From the NCBI RefSeq assembly GCF_900496975.1, contig NZ_UFQC01000041.1:1-58754 (forward strand): a stretch of 58,754 nucleotides of DNA, read 5' to 3'. A program made the translations under genes and the position numbers. Source of the DNA: Achromobacter veterisilvae. Lineage in GTDB: Bacteria > Pseudomonadota > Gammaproteobacteria > Burkholderiales > Burkholderiaceae_B. Shown piece after piece: positions 9,273 to 17,798 of the stretch; the first letter of the stretch is position 1; every line of letters begins with the position of its first letter. The notes beneath the pieces are model-generated. The model worked only from the letters and a program-made list of their open reading frames with translations, did no database searches and was not told the origin of the DNA.

Positions 9273-9481
9273 AACGCGAGGTAGCCTTCGCGGGTGTCTG
9301 ACACCCCTCTGCGGCAGAGGCGTCTTCGTTTCGTTGGTGTCAGACACCCGGGAAGACCGCTACAGGCCGCGCGGCCATCCCATACGGGTGTCAGACACTT
9401 TGCGGCGGATCCTCCCACGTGTCTGACACCCGTACGAGAAGCTGCCGCGAACACGAGACTGTCTTCCCGGGTGTCAGACAC
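9243..9481. repeat. Array of six GTGTCWGACAC palindromes
   Basis: Six copies of the perfect 11-bp palindrome GTGTC-W-GACAC occur at 9243, 9294, 9337, 9388, 9419 and 9471, start to start 51, 43, 51, 31 and 52 bases. Several copies are extended: the copies at 9243 and 9419, and the reverse strand at 9388, continue as CCCGTACGG or a close variant. The copies at 9337 and, on the reverse strand, 9471 continue as CCCGGGAA. The spacers are otherwise unlike each other. The array fills the gap between two convergent genes, contributing the last codons of the glycosyltransferase and ending one base before the pgi stop. It has no Cas context and no uniform spacers, so it is not CRISPR. The function is unknown. 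Confidence 0.9.
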
Positions 9482-11044
9482 TCAGGAAGCAGAACTGCGC
9501 CGCGCAATCGCGTCGATCCAGTACCGCGTGGACGGGTCCTGTTCGGTCGCCTGCGGCGAATCCAGTTCGTGCATGATGCTCTTGGCCAGGGCCTTGCCGA
9601 ACTCGACGCCCCATTGATCGAAGGGATTGATGCCCCAGATCACGCCCTGGGTGAACACTTTGTGTTCGTATAGAGCCAGCAGCGCGCCCAACGTGTAGGC
9701 TTCCAGGCGCGGCAGGACGATGAGCGAGGATGGGCGTCCGCCCGGGTGGACGCGATGCCGGGCCAGCAGCCGCGCGCGTTCCGGGTCGCTTTCGGTTGCC
9801 GAGGTTTCGGCCAGCGCTTCCTCGTAGGTCTTGCCGCGCAGCAGCGCGGAGCGCTGCGCCAGGCAGTTCGCGATCAGCAGTTCATGATGCCGCGCGTAGG
9901 CATGGGCAGGCTGTTCGCACAGGATGAAATCGACGGGCGCGCCCGCCGTGTCCTGGTGCATCCATTGGAAAAAGGTGTGCTGGCAGTCGGTGCCCGACAT
10001 GCCCCACACCGCGGGGCCGGTGGGCACGCCGGCGGGGCTGCCGTCCGCGGTGGCGACCTTGCCCAGCGATTCCATTTCCAGTTGCTGGGCCCACGGAACG
10101 ATGTGGTAGAGCCGCGAATCGTACGGGGCGATCACCAGCGAGTCGTAGCCCAGCACGCTGCGGTTGACCACGCCGGCCAGCGCCAGTTGGACCGGCGCGT
10201 TTTCTTCGATGGGCGCGGTGCGGAAATGCTCGTCCATGGTGGCGGCGCCGGCCAGCAACTGGTCGAAGACGTCGTTGCCCAGCGCCAGCGCGATCGGAAG
10301 GCCGATCGCCGACCACAGTGAATAGCGGCCGCCCACCCAATCCCAGATCTGGAAGATGTGGTCGGGCAGGATCCCCAGATTGAGCGCGGCCTCGACGTTG
10401 GCCGTGACGGCCACGACCTGCTTGATCGGGTCCGCCACGCCGGCGTCGCGCAGCCAGTTCATCGCCACTTCGGCGTTGGCCAGGGGTTCGGTGGTGGTGA
10501 ACGACTTGGACGCGACGATGACAAGCGTGTCGTGCGGATCCAGCCGGCTCATGGCGTCGGCGACGGAATGCGAGTCCACGTTCGAGGCGAAGCGCACCTC
10601 GCGGCGGGCGCCGCCGTGGCGCAGCGCGCGCGTGACCAGCCTTGGCCCCCAGTCGCTGCCGCCGATGCCCAGGTGCAGCACGCAGCCGTAGCGGCCCGCC
10701 GCGTCGGCCTTCCGGACGAATTCCCGCAGGCGTTCGCGTTCGGCCAGCACGGCCTTGGCCACCATGGCCGGCGGTTCGGGCGCGCGCAAGGCGGTATGCC
10801 AGGCGGCGCGTTCTTCGGTCCAGTTGGCGTTGCCGCCGTCGAACAGCCGGGCGCGGGCCGCGTCGAATCCCTGCTGCGCCAGCAGCGCCGCTTCGGCCTT
10901 CTGCAGGGCGGGCGAATAGGCCTGCGCGCTCAGGTCCAGGCGCAGCCCCGGAGCGCTGATGAGGCGCAATTGTTCGCCCCGTTTCGGGGCGGAACGCGTC
11001 GCGGCGATGAACTCTTGCCACGCGGGGCTGTTCGATAAGGGCAT
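9482..11044 (-). CDS. pgi: Glucose-6-phosphate isomerase
   Basis: This 520-aa enzyme interconverts glucose 6-phosphate and fructose 6-phosphate in the cytoplasm. Recognisable parts are HLGIGGSDWGPRLVT (phosphate-binding region), SKSFTTTEP, DWVGGRYSLWS (family signature 1) and NPFDQWGVEFGK (signature 2, with the catalytic lysine region). GMSGTDCQHTFFQWMHQ replaces the GTNGQHAF form seen in enteric enzymes and holds the conserved Gln-His. It is somewhat shorter than E. coli Pgi (549 aa). It lies seven bases downstream of pgm on the same strand, so the two form an operon feeding sugar phosphates to polysaccharide synthesis. Its stop codon directly follows the last repeat of the palindrome array. 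Confidence 0.96.
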   Translation of the reverse strand: MPLSNSPAWQEFIAATRSAPKRGEQLRLISAPGLRLDLSAQAYSPALQKAEAALLAQQGFDAARARLFDGGNANWTEERAAWHTALRAPEPPAMVAKAVLAERERLREFVRKADAAGRYGCVLHLGIGGSDWGPRLVTRALRHGGARREVRFASNVDSHSVADAMSRLDPHDTLVIVASKSFTTTEPLANAEVAMNWLRDAGVADPIKQVVAVTANVEAALNLGILPDHIFQIWDWVGGRYSLWSAIGLPIALALGNDVFDQLLAGAATMDEHFRTAPIEENAPVQLALAGVVNRSVLGYDSLVIAPYDSRLYHIVPWAQQLEMESLGKVATADGSPAGVPTGPAVWGMSGTDCQHTFFQWMHQDTAGAPVDFILCEQPAHAYARHHELLIANCLAQRSALLRGKTYEEALAETSATESDPERARLLARHRVHPGGRPSSLIVLPRLEAYTLGALLALYEHKVFTQGVIWGINPFDQWGVEFGKALAKSIMHELDSPQATEQDPSTRYWIDAIARRSSAS

Positions 11045-11051
11045 GGGCGGT

Positions 11052-12443
11052 CTAGAAGGGCAGGTTGGCTTGCGGCGCGAGCTTGCTCAGTTCGCGGCGG
11101 AAGTCGGCTTGGATGCGTTCCAGCGCCGCGGCCGTCTGCGCTTCGAATCGCAGTACGACGACGGGCGTGGTGTTCGACGGGCGCGCCAGGCCGAAGCCGT
11201 CCGGGTACTCCGCGCGCACGCCGTCGATGGTGATGACACGCTGGGCGCCGGGGAATTGTCCCTGGTCCTGCAGGGCCTGGACCAGGGTGAAGGGCTGGCC
11301 TTCTTCCATTTCGAGCTTGAGCTCGGGGGTCGAGACGTCCTGCGGCAGGGCTTCCAGCACGGCGCAGGGATCGGCGGCGCGCGACACGATCTCCAGCAGG
11401 CGGGCGCCCGTGTAGAGCCCATCGTCGAAACCGTACCAGCGTTCCTTGAAGAAGATGTGGCCGCTCATTTCGCCGGCCAGCGGCGCGCCGGTCTCGGCCA
11501 GCTTGGCCTTCACCAGCGAATGGCCCGTCTTCCACATGAGCGGGACGCCGCCGGCCGCTTCGACCGACAGGCCGACGTGGCGGCTGCACTTCACGTCGTA
11601 GATGATGGTGGCGCCGGGATTGCGTTCCAGCACGTCGCGGGCGAACAGCACCAGTTGGCGGTCGGGCCAGACGATCTGGCCGGACTTCGTGACCACGCCC
11701 AGGCGGTCGCCGTCGCCGTCGAACGCCAGGCCCAGTTCGCAGTCGGTCTCGGCCACGCACTTGATCAGGTCCTGCAGGTTCTTGGGCTCGGCCGGGTCGG
11801 GATGGTGGTTGGGGAAGTTGCCGTCCACCTCGCAGAACAATTCGGTGACTTCGCAGCCCAGCGCGCGGAAGAGCGCGGGCGCGACGGCGCCGGCCACGCC
11901 GTTGCCGCAATCGATCGCGATCTTCATGGGCCGCGCCAGCTTGACGCCCGAGGCCACGCGGGCGACATAGGCCGCCATCAGGTCCAGTTGGCGGCGCGTT
12001 CCGGCGGGCGCGGCCGCGGCGGGGGCGGGGCCGTTCATGGCCGCGGCCAGCGACTGCACGTCATCGCCATAGAGGGCGCGCCCGCCCATCATCATCTTGA
12101 AACCGTTGTACTTGGGCGGATTGTGGCTGCCGGTGATGGCCACGCCCGAGCCGGTCTGCATGACGTTGGCGGCGAAGTAGACCAGGGGCGTGGGCACCAT
12201 TCCGATGTCCAGGGTATCCACGCCGCCTTCCAGCATGCCTTCCTGCAGCGCCACCGACAGCATTTCGCTGCTCAGGCGGCCGTCGCGGCCGACGACCAGC
12301 GTCTGCACGCCTTGTTCGCGCGCGCGGAAGGCCAGCGCCGCGCCGAGCGCGCGGGCGAAGCGGGCGTCGATCAGGTCCGGCACGGTGCCGCGGATGTCGT
12401 AGGCCTTGAAGACTGCGGCGGGAAATTGCGTGTTGTTGCCCAC
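11052..12443 (-). CDS. pgm: Phosphomannomutase/phosphoglucomutase (AlgC/ManB type)
   Basis: This alpha-D-phosphohexomutase moves phosphate between C6 and C1 of mannose or glucose, giving precursors for nucleotide sugars. The N-terminal FKAYDIRGTVPD, the phosphoserine loop AITGSHNPPKYNG, the metal-binding FDGDGDRLGVV and the sugar-binding GEMSGHIFF are all present. I place the start at the GTG at 12443, since GGAAGGAA lies just before it; this gives 463 aa, the length of Pseudomonas AlgC. An in-frame ATG at 12458 is the alternative and would add MEGTA. It is the first gene of the pgm-pgi pair. Dual mannose/glucose activity is inferred from the family. Confidence 0.92.
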   Translation of the reverse strand: MGNNTQFPAAVFKAYDIRGTVPDLIDARFARALGAALAFRAREQGVQTLVVGRDGRLSSEMLSVALQEGMLEGGVDTLDIGMVPTPLVYFAANVMQTGSGVAITGSHNPPKYNGFKMMMGGRALYGDDVQSLAAAMNGPAPAAAAPAGTRRQLDLMAAYVARVASGVKLARPMKIAIDCGNGVAGAVAPALFRALGCEVTELFCEVDGNFPNHHPDPAEPKNLQDLIKCVAETDCELGLAFDGDGDRLGVVTKSGQIVWPDRQLVLFARDVLERNPGATIIYDVKCSRHVGLSVEAAGGVPLMWKTGHSLVKAKLAETGAPLAGEMSGHIFFKERWYGFDDGLYTGARLLEIVSRAADPCAVLEALPQDVSTPELKLEMEEGQPFTLVQALQDQGQFPGAQRVITIDGVRAEYPDGFGLARPSNTTPVVVLRFEAQTAAALERIQADFRRELSKLAPQANLPF

Positions 12444-12458
12444 GGCGGTTCCTTCCAT

Positions 12459-12779
12459 AAGGGGTTACAGCGCGGGTCCTGGCTAGGTTTAATGGTAAAC
12501 CCGCGAGTCAGAACGCGCCTGGCAAAGGGCCAAGGCGGAATTATCCCCCATTGGAGGTCGCCCTTCATCCGGCGGATGGCGTAGGGCATTTGCCGCCGGG
12601 CCGCCCGGGCGGGCCGCGCGCCCCGGTCTGGTGCGCGGACGGGGGCGATTCCGCCTTGTTCCGGTGCAAGTCGCCAGCGCCGCCGGAAGGCGCTTCCAGG
12701 GGGGCGGCGCATGGCATAAAACTTGCTCGATGCTCGAAGGTGATACGCTTGCTATGCAAGCAGAAAGACCGGAGGGGCC
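12459..12779. other. Divergent intergenic region upstream of pgm
   Basis: This 321-base gap separates pgm (minus) from the biotin-carboxylase-like gene (plus). I see no coding frame of credible composition. It holds a GC-rich imperfect inverted repeat around 12599-12616 (GGGCCGCCC/GGGCGGGCC) and an AT-richer stretch at 12484-12500 that may lie in the pgm leader. GGAGG at 12771-12775 serves the plus-strand gene. No convincing promoter pair could be assigned by eye. Confidence 0.5.
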
Positions 12780-13409
12780 ATGGGAGCCAAAGTTTCTACT
12801 GTCATGTCATCGGGAGGCGCCACCAGCCGGCGGGGTCCCCCCACGGACTATGCCGGGCCTGCCGCGGGCCGCGAGCGCCGGCTCGACATCCATGTGTTCG
12901 TCTCCGAATCGGGCGGCCTGGCCACGGGCCGCGCCTGGGAACGCTGCGTCTGGCGCGACGCCCGGGTCCTGATCGCCGAATGCCCGGCGCCGCACCTGCC
13001 GTCTTCCGTCGAGAACGCATTGCGCACCGTCGCCGCCGACGTGGCGCGGGATCGCGGCTGGCAGGGCATGGGCACGGTCGCTTTCGCGCTGGACGACCGC
13101 AGCGGCGTGTTCCGCGTGATCGACGCCGAGGCGCGGGCGCATTCGGGCGAGGCCGTTGCCGACTTCGAACCCGTCGCCGCGCATGCGCTGGAAGTGCGCA
13201 TCGACGGCTGCGTCGACCGCCGCCTGCCGTGCACGCGGCTGCTGGTGTGCGGGGCGACCCGGGGCGAGGCCCTGCGCCGCGCCTACCGCGCCCTGTCCGA
13301 AATGCCCGGCCCCGCGGGCATCGACCGCGCTTTCCTGATGAACCGCATCGCGTCGCGGGCCTTTTGCTCCGGCCTCACGGGAACGCGGCTGGACCAGGCG
13401 GTCGGCTAG
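12780..13409 (+). CDS. Degenerate biotin-carboxylase-like protein (partial ATP-grasp lid plus C-terminal domain)
   Basis: This 209-aa protein aligns by eye with the C-terminal half of biotin carboxylase (AccC). LDIHVFVSESGGLATGRAWE matches the AccC stretch beginning IEIQV; RVLIAECPAPHLP matches VVEEAPAPGIT; GMGTVAFALD matches GAGTFEFLFE; and LLVCGATRGEALRRAYRAL matches the family's KLIVWGRDREEAIRRM-like segment. The metal-binding residues are lost: the Glu of GTFEF is Ala, and the IEMN of FIEMNTR reads IDAE. The whole biotin carboxylase N-domain and glycine-rich ATP loop are absent. It is therefore very unlikely to carboxylate biotin. GGAGG lies five bases upstream of the ATG. The role is unknown; a regulatory pseudoenzyme or a decaying remnant are both possible. 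Confidence 0.75.
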   Translation: MGAKVSTVMSSGGATSRRGPPTDYAGPAAGRERRLDIHVFVSESGGLATGRAWERCVWRDARVLIAECPAPHLPSSVENALRTVAADVARDRGWQGMGTVAFALDDRSGVFRVIDAEARAHSGEAVADFEPVAAHALEVRIDGCVDRRLPCTRLLVCGATRGEALRRAYRALSEMPGPAGIDRAFLMNRIASRAFCSGLTGTRLDQAVG

Positions 13410-13488
13410 GTCGCTTCCGCCCTACAATAGTCCGCACCTTCCCCGATCCAGCGCCTGGGCGCGACCAGGCCTTTCTTGTGCGGCGCAT

Positions 13489-14904
13489 ATGAATTTGCTG
13501 AGCGATCTGCAATCCCTCCTGGGTTTTTCCCACGTGCTGACCGGCGCCGACGCCGAGTCCTACACGCTGGACTGGCGCCGCCGCTACCGCGGCGCGGCGC
13601 TGGCGGTGATCCGCCCGGGCTCCACCGAGGAAGTGGCGGCGGCGGTAAGGCTGTGCGCCAGGCACGGCGTGCCCATGGTGCCGCAAGGCGGCAACACCGG
13701 GCTGTGCGGCGGCGCGACGCCCGACGATTCCGGCACGGCGGTCGTCCTGTCCACCGCCCGCCTGACCGCGGTGCGCGCCCTGGATACCGACAACGACACC
13801 ATCACCGTGGAAGCGGGCTGCGTCCTGCAGGCCGTGCAGGAAGCGGCCGCCGCGGCGCACCGGCTGTTTCCCCTGAGCCTGGCCGCGGAAGGCAGTTGCA
13901 CCATCGGCGGCAATCTCGCGACCAACGCCGGCGGCACGCAGGTGCTGCGCTACGGCAACACGCGCGACCTGACGCTGGGCCTGGAGGTCGTGACCGCGGA
14001 AGGCGAGATCTGGAACGGCTTGCGCGGCCTGCGCAAGGACAACACCGGCTACGACCTGCGCGACCTCTACATCGGCAGCGAAGGCACGCTGGGCATCATC
14101 ACTGCGGCCACGCTGAAACTGTTTCCGCGGCCGGTGGCCTCCTGCACCGCGCTCTTGACGCTGGACAGCATCGACAGCGCGGTGGAACTGCTGTCGCGCG
14201 CGCGTTCGGGCTTCGGCGCCGCGCTGACCGGCTTCGAACTCATGAGCGGCGCCTGCCTGCAGGCGGTCGTGCGGCTGTTCCCGCAGCAGCGCCTGCCGTT
14301 CGAAGGCGAGTCCGCGGCTTCCCCGTGGTTCGCCCTGCTCGAACTGTCCGACAGCGAAAGCGAGGCGCATGCGCGCGAACGCTTCGAGGCCGTGCTGGGA
14401 TCCGCCATCGACAGCGGGCTGGTGAACGACGCGGCCATCGCCGCCAACGTGGCGCAAAGCAGGGCGCTGTGGCACCTGCGCGAGAGCATCCCGCTGGCCG
14501 AGGCCGAACTGGGCAAGTCCGTCAAGCATGACGTGTCCATCCCCATTTCTTCCATCGCCGGCTTCGTGCACAAGACCAACGCCTTGCTGCAAGCCCGCTT
14601 TCCGGGCGTGCGCCACGTGATCTTCGGCCACCTGGGCGACGGCAACCTCCACTACAACGTGGCCAATGCGCCGGGGCAGACCGAGGCCGAACTGCTGGCG
14701 CTGCAAAGCGAAATCTACGGCGTGGTGCACGACAGCGTGCACGCCCACGACGGTTCCATCAGCGCCGAACACGGCGTGGGCCAGCTCAAGCGCGACGAAC
14801 TGCCGCGCTACAAGAGCCCCGTGGAACTGGCGTTGATGCGCAGGATCAAGCGCGCGCTGGATCCGCAGGGGCTCATGAACCCCGGCAAGGTCCTGCAGGC
14901 ATAG
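13489..14904 (+). CDS. FAD-binding D-2-hydroxyacid dehydrogenase (D-2-hydroxyglutarate/D-lactate dehydrogenase-like)
   Basis: This 471-aa flavoprotein has a PCMH-type FAD domain (about residues 35-215) with VPQGGNTGLCGGATPD and GGNLATNAGGTQVLRYGNTR. Its C-terminal FAD-oxidase domain contains GHLGDGNLHYN, the metal and substrate site, and SAEHGVGQLKRDELPRYK. Members oxidise D-2-hydroxyacids such as D-2-hydroxyglutarate or D-lactate and pass electrons to the quinone pool or an electron-transfer flavoprotein. Length and motifs are complete. A TACAAT hexamer at 13423-13428 could be a -10 element, but no good -35 is visible. It lies ten bases before the response regulator, so the three downstream genes may share its transcript. 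The exact substrate is uncertain. Confidence 0.88.
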   Translation: MNLLSDLQSLLGFSHVLTGADAESYTLDWRRRYRGAALAVIRPGSTEEVAAAVRLCARHGVPMVPQGGNTGLCGGATPDDSGTAVVLSTARLTAVRALDTDNDTITVEAGCVLQAVQEAAAAAHRLFPLSLAAEGSCTIGGNLATNAGGTQVLRYGNTRDLTLGLEVVTAEGEIWNGLRGLRKDNTGYDLRDLYIGSEGTLGIITAATLKLFPRPVASCTALLTLDSIDSAVELLSRARSGFGAALTGFELMSGACLQAVVRLFPQQRLPFEGESAASPWFALLELSDSESEAHARERFEAVLGSAIDSGLVNDAAIAANVAQSRALWHLRESIPLAEAELGKSVKHDVSIPISSIAGFVHKTNALLQARFPGVRHVIFGHLGDGNLHYNVANAPGQTEAELLALQSEIYGVVHDSVHAHDGSISAEHGVGQLKRDELPRYKSPVELALMRRIKRALDPQGLMNPGKVLQA

Positions 14905-14914
14905 GGCCCGAATC

Positions 14915-15631
14915 ATGGCAGCCAGTCCCGCTGCGGGCGCGAATTGCAGAATCCTGATCGTCGAGGACGACGCGATCATCGCCGGCAATCTGTATACCTT
15001 CCTCGAGGCGCGGGGCTTCCTGCCCGATACGGCCTACTCCGGGCCGGCCGCGCTGCAGCGGCTGGCGGAGCAGCGTTTCGATGCCCTGATCCTGGATATC
15101 GGCCTGCCGGGCATGGACGGCAACGCCGTGCTGCACACGCTGCGCAACGACAGGCGGCTGGACGTGCCCGTGCTGATGCTGACCGCGCGCGACAGCCTGG
15201 AGGACAAGCTGGCCGGGTTCTCGCATGGCGCCGACGACTACCTGACCAAACCGTTCGCGTTGCTCGAGGTCGAGGCGCGCCTGCTTGCGCTGATCCAGCG
15301 CGCCAAGGGGGCGACCGTGGATTCCGTGCGCGTCTTCGGCCCCCTGCAGTACGACACCCGCAGCCGCGCCGTGTCCGTCAACGGCAATCCCGTCCACCTG
15401 ACGCGCAAGGCCGCCCTCATCATCGACGCCTTGCTGCGCGATCCGGGCAGGGTGGTGTCGCGCGAAGAACTGGAATCCGTGCTCTGGGGCAATGAGCCGC
15501 CTTCCTCGGATGCGCTGCGCAGCCAGGTGCACCTGTTGCGCCGCGCGCTGGCCGACGCCGGTTTCGATGGCATCGAGACCGTGCACGGGACGGGGTGGCG
15601 CCTGTCCCTGGACGGCGGGACGGCGCCATGA
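14915..15631 (+). CDS. OmpR/PhoB-family response regulator
   Basis: This is a 238-aa two-component response regulator. The receiver domain (about 12-125) has the acidic pocket E17-D18-D19, phospho-acceptor D61 in LILDIGLPGMDG, T90 and K112 (YLTKPF). A winged-helix DNA-binding domain (about 140-235) ends with VHLLRRALADAGFD and VHGTGWRLSL. It overlaps the sensor kinase gene by four bases (ATGA), so the two are a cognate pair. The targets are unknown, but the next gene downstream of the kinase is a PAP2 phosphatase, as in PmrA- or PhoP-like envelope-remodelling loci. Confidence 0.93.
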   Translation: MAASPAAGANCRILIVEDDAIIAGNLYTFLEARGFLPDTAYSGPAALQRLAEQRFDALILDIGLPGMDGNAVLHTLRNDRRLDVPVLMLTARDSLEDKLAGFSHGADDYLTKPFALLEVEARLLALIQRAKGATVDSVRVFGPLQYDTRSRAVSVNGNPVHLTRKAALIIDALLRDPGRVVSREELESVLWGNEPPSSDALRSQVHLLRRALADAGFDGIETVHGTGWRLSLDGGTAP

Positions 15632-16980
15632 CGGTCGCCTCGGGCGGCACCCTGACCCAGCGCGTGGTGTGGGCGCTGACGGGAACGGTGGCGCTGTTCG
15701 TGACCGCGCTCGCCCTGCTGGCCTACCTGACCTTCGACCAGATGGAAGACGATCTGGTCAACGACATCCTGAACACCGAAATGGACCGGCTCGTCCAGCA
15801 CGCGCGCGACAGCGACGGTTTCCTGCCGCGCGAAGGCGTGCGCGAACTGGGCGGCTCCATGCGCGCCTGGGTAAGCGTGGACGGCAACCGGCCCACCGGC
15901 ATCCCCGAGGAAATCCTGTCCCTGGACAGCGGCCTGCACCTGATCGAGCCGGGCGCGTACACCTGGCACGTCATGGTGGCCGAAACCAGCCGCGGCAAGG
16001 TGTACCTGCTGTATGACGCCACCGACAACGAAGAGCGGGTCCATGACTTCGGCCTGATCGTGCTGGGCGTGGGCGCCATCTGCGTGGTGGGAGCCTATGC
16101 GCTGTCGCGGCGCGTCGCCGCCGTGGCGGTCGGCCCGCTGCTGGACCTGACGGACCGGCTGGCGACCTGGGCGCCCGGGTCGCCCGACATGGCCGTGACG
16201 CGCGACGACGAGGCGGGCCGGCTGATCGAAGCCTTCAACCGGGTGCAGAATCAGGTGGACAGGTCGATCGCCCGCGAGCGCGAATTCGCGGGCAACCTGA
16301 GCCACGAGGTGCGCACGCCCCTGGCCGCGATCCGTTCGGACAGCGAATTGATGCTGCTGACCCAGGCGCTGACCCCGGATCAGCGCCTGCGCCTGACCCG
16401 CGTGGTGGACAACGTGGATGACGTCATCGTGAGCCTGGAGAGCGCCCGCGCCATGGCGCGGGATCAACTGCGCCCGCCGGAGCCCGTGGACCTTTCCGCC
16501 TGCATGGAAGACGCCTGGCGAGGCTACGAGGCCCAGGCGGAGCTGGCGAAGCTGCGGCTCGACAACCAGATCCCCGCCGGGCAGGCCCGCACGCTGGATC
16601 GCTACGCCCTGCTGACGGTATTGCGCAACCTGGTCCGCAACGCGGTGGAACACGCCGCGCCGGCGACGCTGACCGTCCGCCTGGCCGCCGACGGCGGGCT
16701 GGAACTGGGCGACGACGGCAAGGGCATCGCCGCCGACGACCTGCCGTTCCTGTTCCGCCGCTACTACAGCGGCCGCATGCGGGATTCCGGCACGGCGGCG
16801 GCCGACGAAACGGCGCGCGGGCTGGGCCTGGCGATCGCCAAGCGCGTCTGCGACATGCAGGGGTGGTCCCTGACCGTCGAATCCTCGCGGCAAGGCGAGG
16901 CGCGGGGAACCCGTTTCACGCTGCGCTTCGAGGGCGGGGCGGATCTGCCGGCGGCGGCCGGCGCGCAAAGCCGGATTTGA
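15628..16980 (+). CDS. Sensor histidine kinase
   Basis: This 450-aa inner-membrane kinase is the partner of the preceding response regulator. A first membrane helix (about 12-34), a periplasmic sensing region of roughly 105 residues, a second helix (about 141-160) and a HAMP-like linker lead to the H-box FAGNLSHEVRTPLAAI with H226. The N-box LRNLVRNAVEHA, G1 GDDGKGI and G2 RGLGLAIAKRV form the ATP-binding domain. The ATG at 15628 was chosen because it overlaps the upstream stop and leaves a short N-terminal tail before the first helix. The periplasmic domain has no motif I recognise, so the signal is unknown. Confidence 0.93.
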   Translation: MTVASGGTLTQRVVWALTGTVALFVTALALLAYLTFDQMEDDLVNDILNTEMDRLVQHARDSDGFLPREGVRELGGSMRAWVSVDGNRPTGIPEEILSLDSGLHLIEPGAYTWHVMVAETSRGKVYLLYDATDNEERVHDFGLIVLGVGAICVVGAYALSRRVAAVAVGPLLDLTDRLATWAPGSPDMAVTRDDEAGRLIEAFNRVQNQVDRSIAREREFAGNLSHEVRTPLAAIRSDSELMLLTQALTPDQRLRLTRVVDNVDDVIVSLESARAMARDQLRPPEPVDLSACMEDAWRGYEAQAELAKLRLDNQIPAGQARTLDRYALLTVLRNLVRNAVEHAAPATLTVRLAADGGLELGDDGKGIAADDLPFLFRRYYSGRMRDSGTAAADETARGLGLAIAKRVCDMQGWSLTVESSRQGEARGTRFTLRFEGGADLPAAAGAQSRI

Positions 16981-17042
16981 CGAAATTTCGACTGCGGGCG
17001 CCGTAGTCTCTGCGTTTTCCCGACGCGCCCGCCCCATCGACC

Positions 17043-17792
17043 ATGCCGTTCCTATCGCTGCCCGCGCTACGCAAGCCGGCGGCCGCCCCGTACCTGTTCA
17101 GCCACGTCATCGCGGTCACGCTCGCCCTGGCCTGTCTGGCCTGGTGGACCAATGCCTCCGGGCTGGACCTGCGCATCGCGCAGGCGCTGTTCAACCCGGC
17201 CCTGGACGATTTCCCGCTGCGCGCCAACCGCTGGCTCGACCTGATCGGCCATCGCATGGTGCTGGCCTTGCCGGTGAGCGTCGCGCTGGCTTCCGTCGGG
17301 GTGGTGGCGGCCAGTTACCGCATCCCGGCATGGAGGCCGTGGCGCGGGCCGGCGCTGGCCGTGGCGGCGACCTGTCTGGCCGGGCAGCTCCTGGTGAACC
17401 AGTTGAAGCACCATACGACGCTGCCCCGTCCCTACGATCTGGATACGCTGGGCGGATATACCCCCTATCCCCAGCACTGGTGGACCTGGGCGCGCGCGAA
17501 GGCGGGCGGCGCCCTGCCCAGCGGCCATGCCGGCGCGGGCTATTCGATGCTGACCCTGTATTTCGCGGGCTGGGCGCTGGGGCGGCCGGCGTGGCGCTGG
17601 TGGGGCCTGGCCATCGGCGTGGCGGCCGGCGCGAGCTTCTCCGCCGTCCGCATCCTGCAAGGCGCCCATTTCCTGAGCCAGACGCTCTGGTCGGCGGCGC
17701 TGCTGTGGTTCCTGGCGGCGGCGTTCTTCTATCCGCTCATCGCGGGCGGCATCCCCGCCTGTCGCGGCGGCAACGGCGGGAAGCGCGCATGA
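17043..17792 (+). CDS. PAP2-superfamily membrane phosphatase
   Basis: This 249-aa polytopic protein has about six membrane segments and the PAP2 motifs K122-x6-RP (KHHTTLPRP), PSGH at 159-162, and R203-x5-H209 in VRILQGAHFLSQ. Family members remove or transfer phosphate on lipid A, undecaprenyl pyrophosphate or phosphatidate at the periplasmic side. The third motif ends in Gln213 where the canonical motif has Asp; the catalytic histidines and arginines are kept. It follows the two-component genes by 62 bases on the same strand, so the kinase may control it. A lipid A or lipid-carrier phosphatase role is plausible but not shown. Confidence 0.82.
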   Translation: MPFLSLPALRKPAAAPYLFSHVIAVTLALACLAWWTNASGLDLRIAQALFNPALDDFPLRANRWLDLIGHRMVLALPVSVALASVGVVAASYRIPAWRPWRGPALAVAATCLAGQLLVNQLKHHTTLPRPYDLDTLGGYTPYPQHWWTWARAKAGGALPSGHAGAGYSMLTLYFAGWALGRPAWRWWGLAIGVAAGASFSAVRILQGAHFLSQTLWSAALLWFLAAAFFYPLIAGGIPACRGGNGGKRA

Positions 17793-17798
17793 CGGTAC

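Noticed and set aside
9224..9481. Short frames across the palindrome array encoding SDTRE- and CLTP-like repeats
   Set aside because: They are the translated repeat in several frames on both strands, with no ribosome binding site; not genes.
9243..9481. CRISPR array
   Set aside because: Repeats are only 11 bp and palindromic, spacing is irregular, flanks are partly shared, and no cas genes are near.
10959..12584. 541-codon plus-strand open frame
   Set aside because: It is antisense to pgm and pgi, whose catalytic motifs are intact.
15238..17037. 599-codon minus-strand open frame
   Set aside because: It is antisense to the two-component genes and has biased, motif-free composition.
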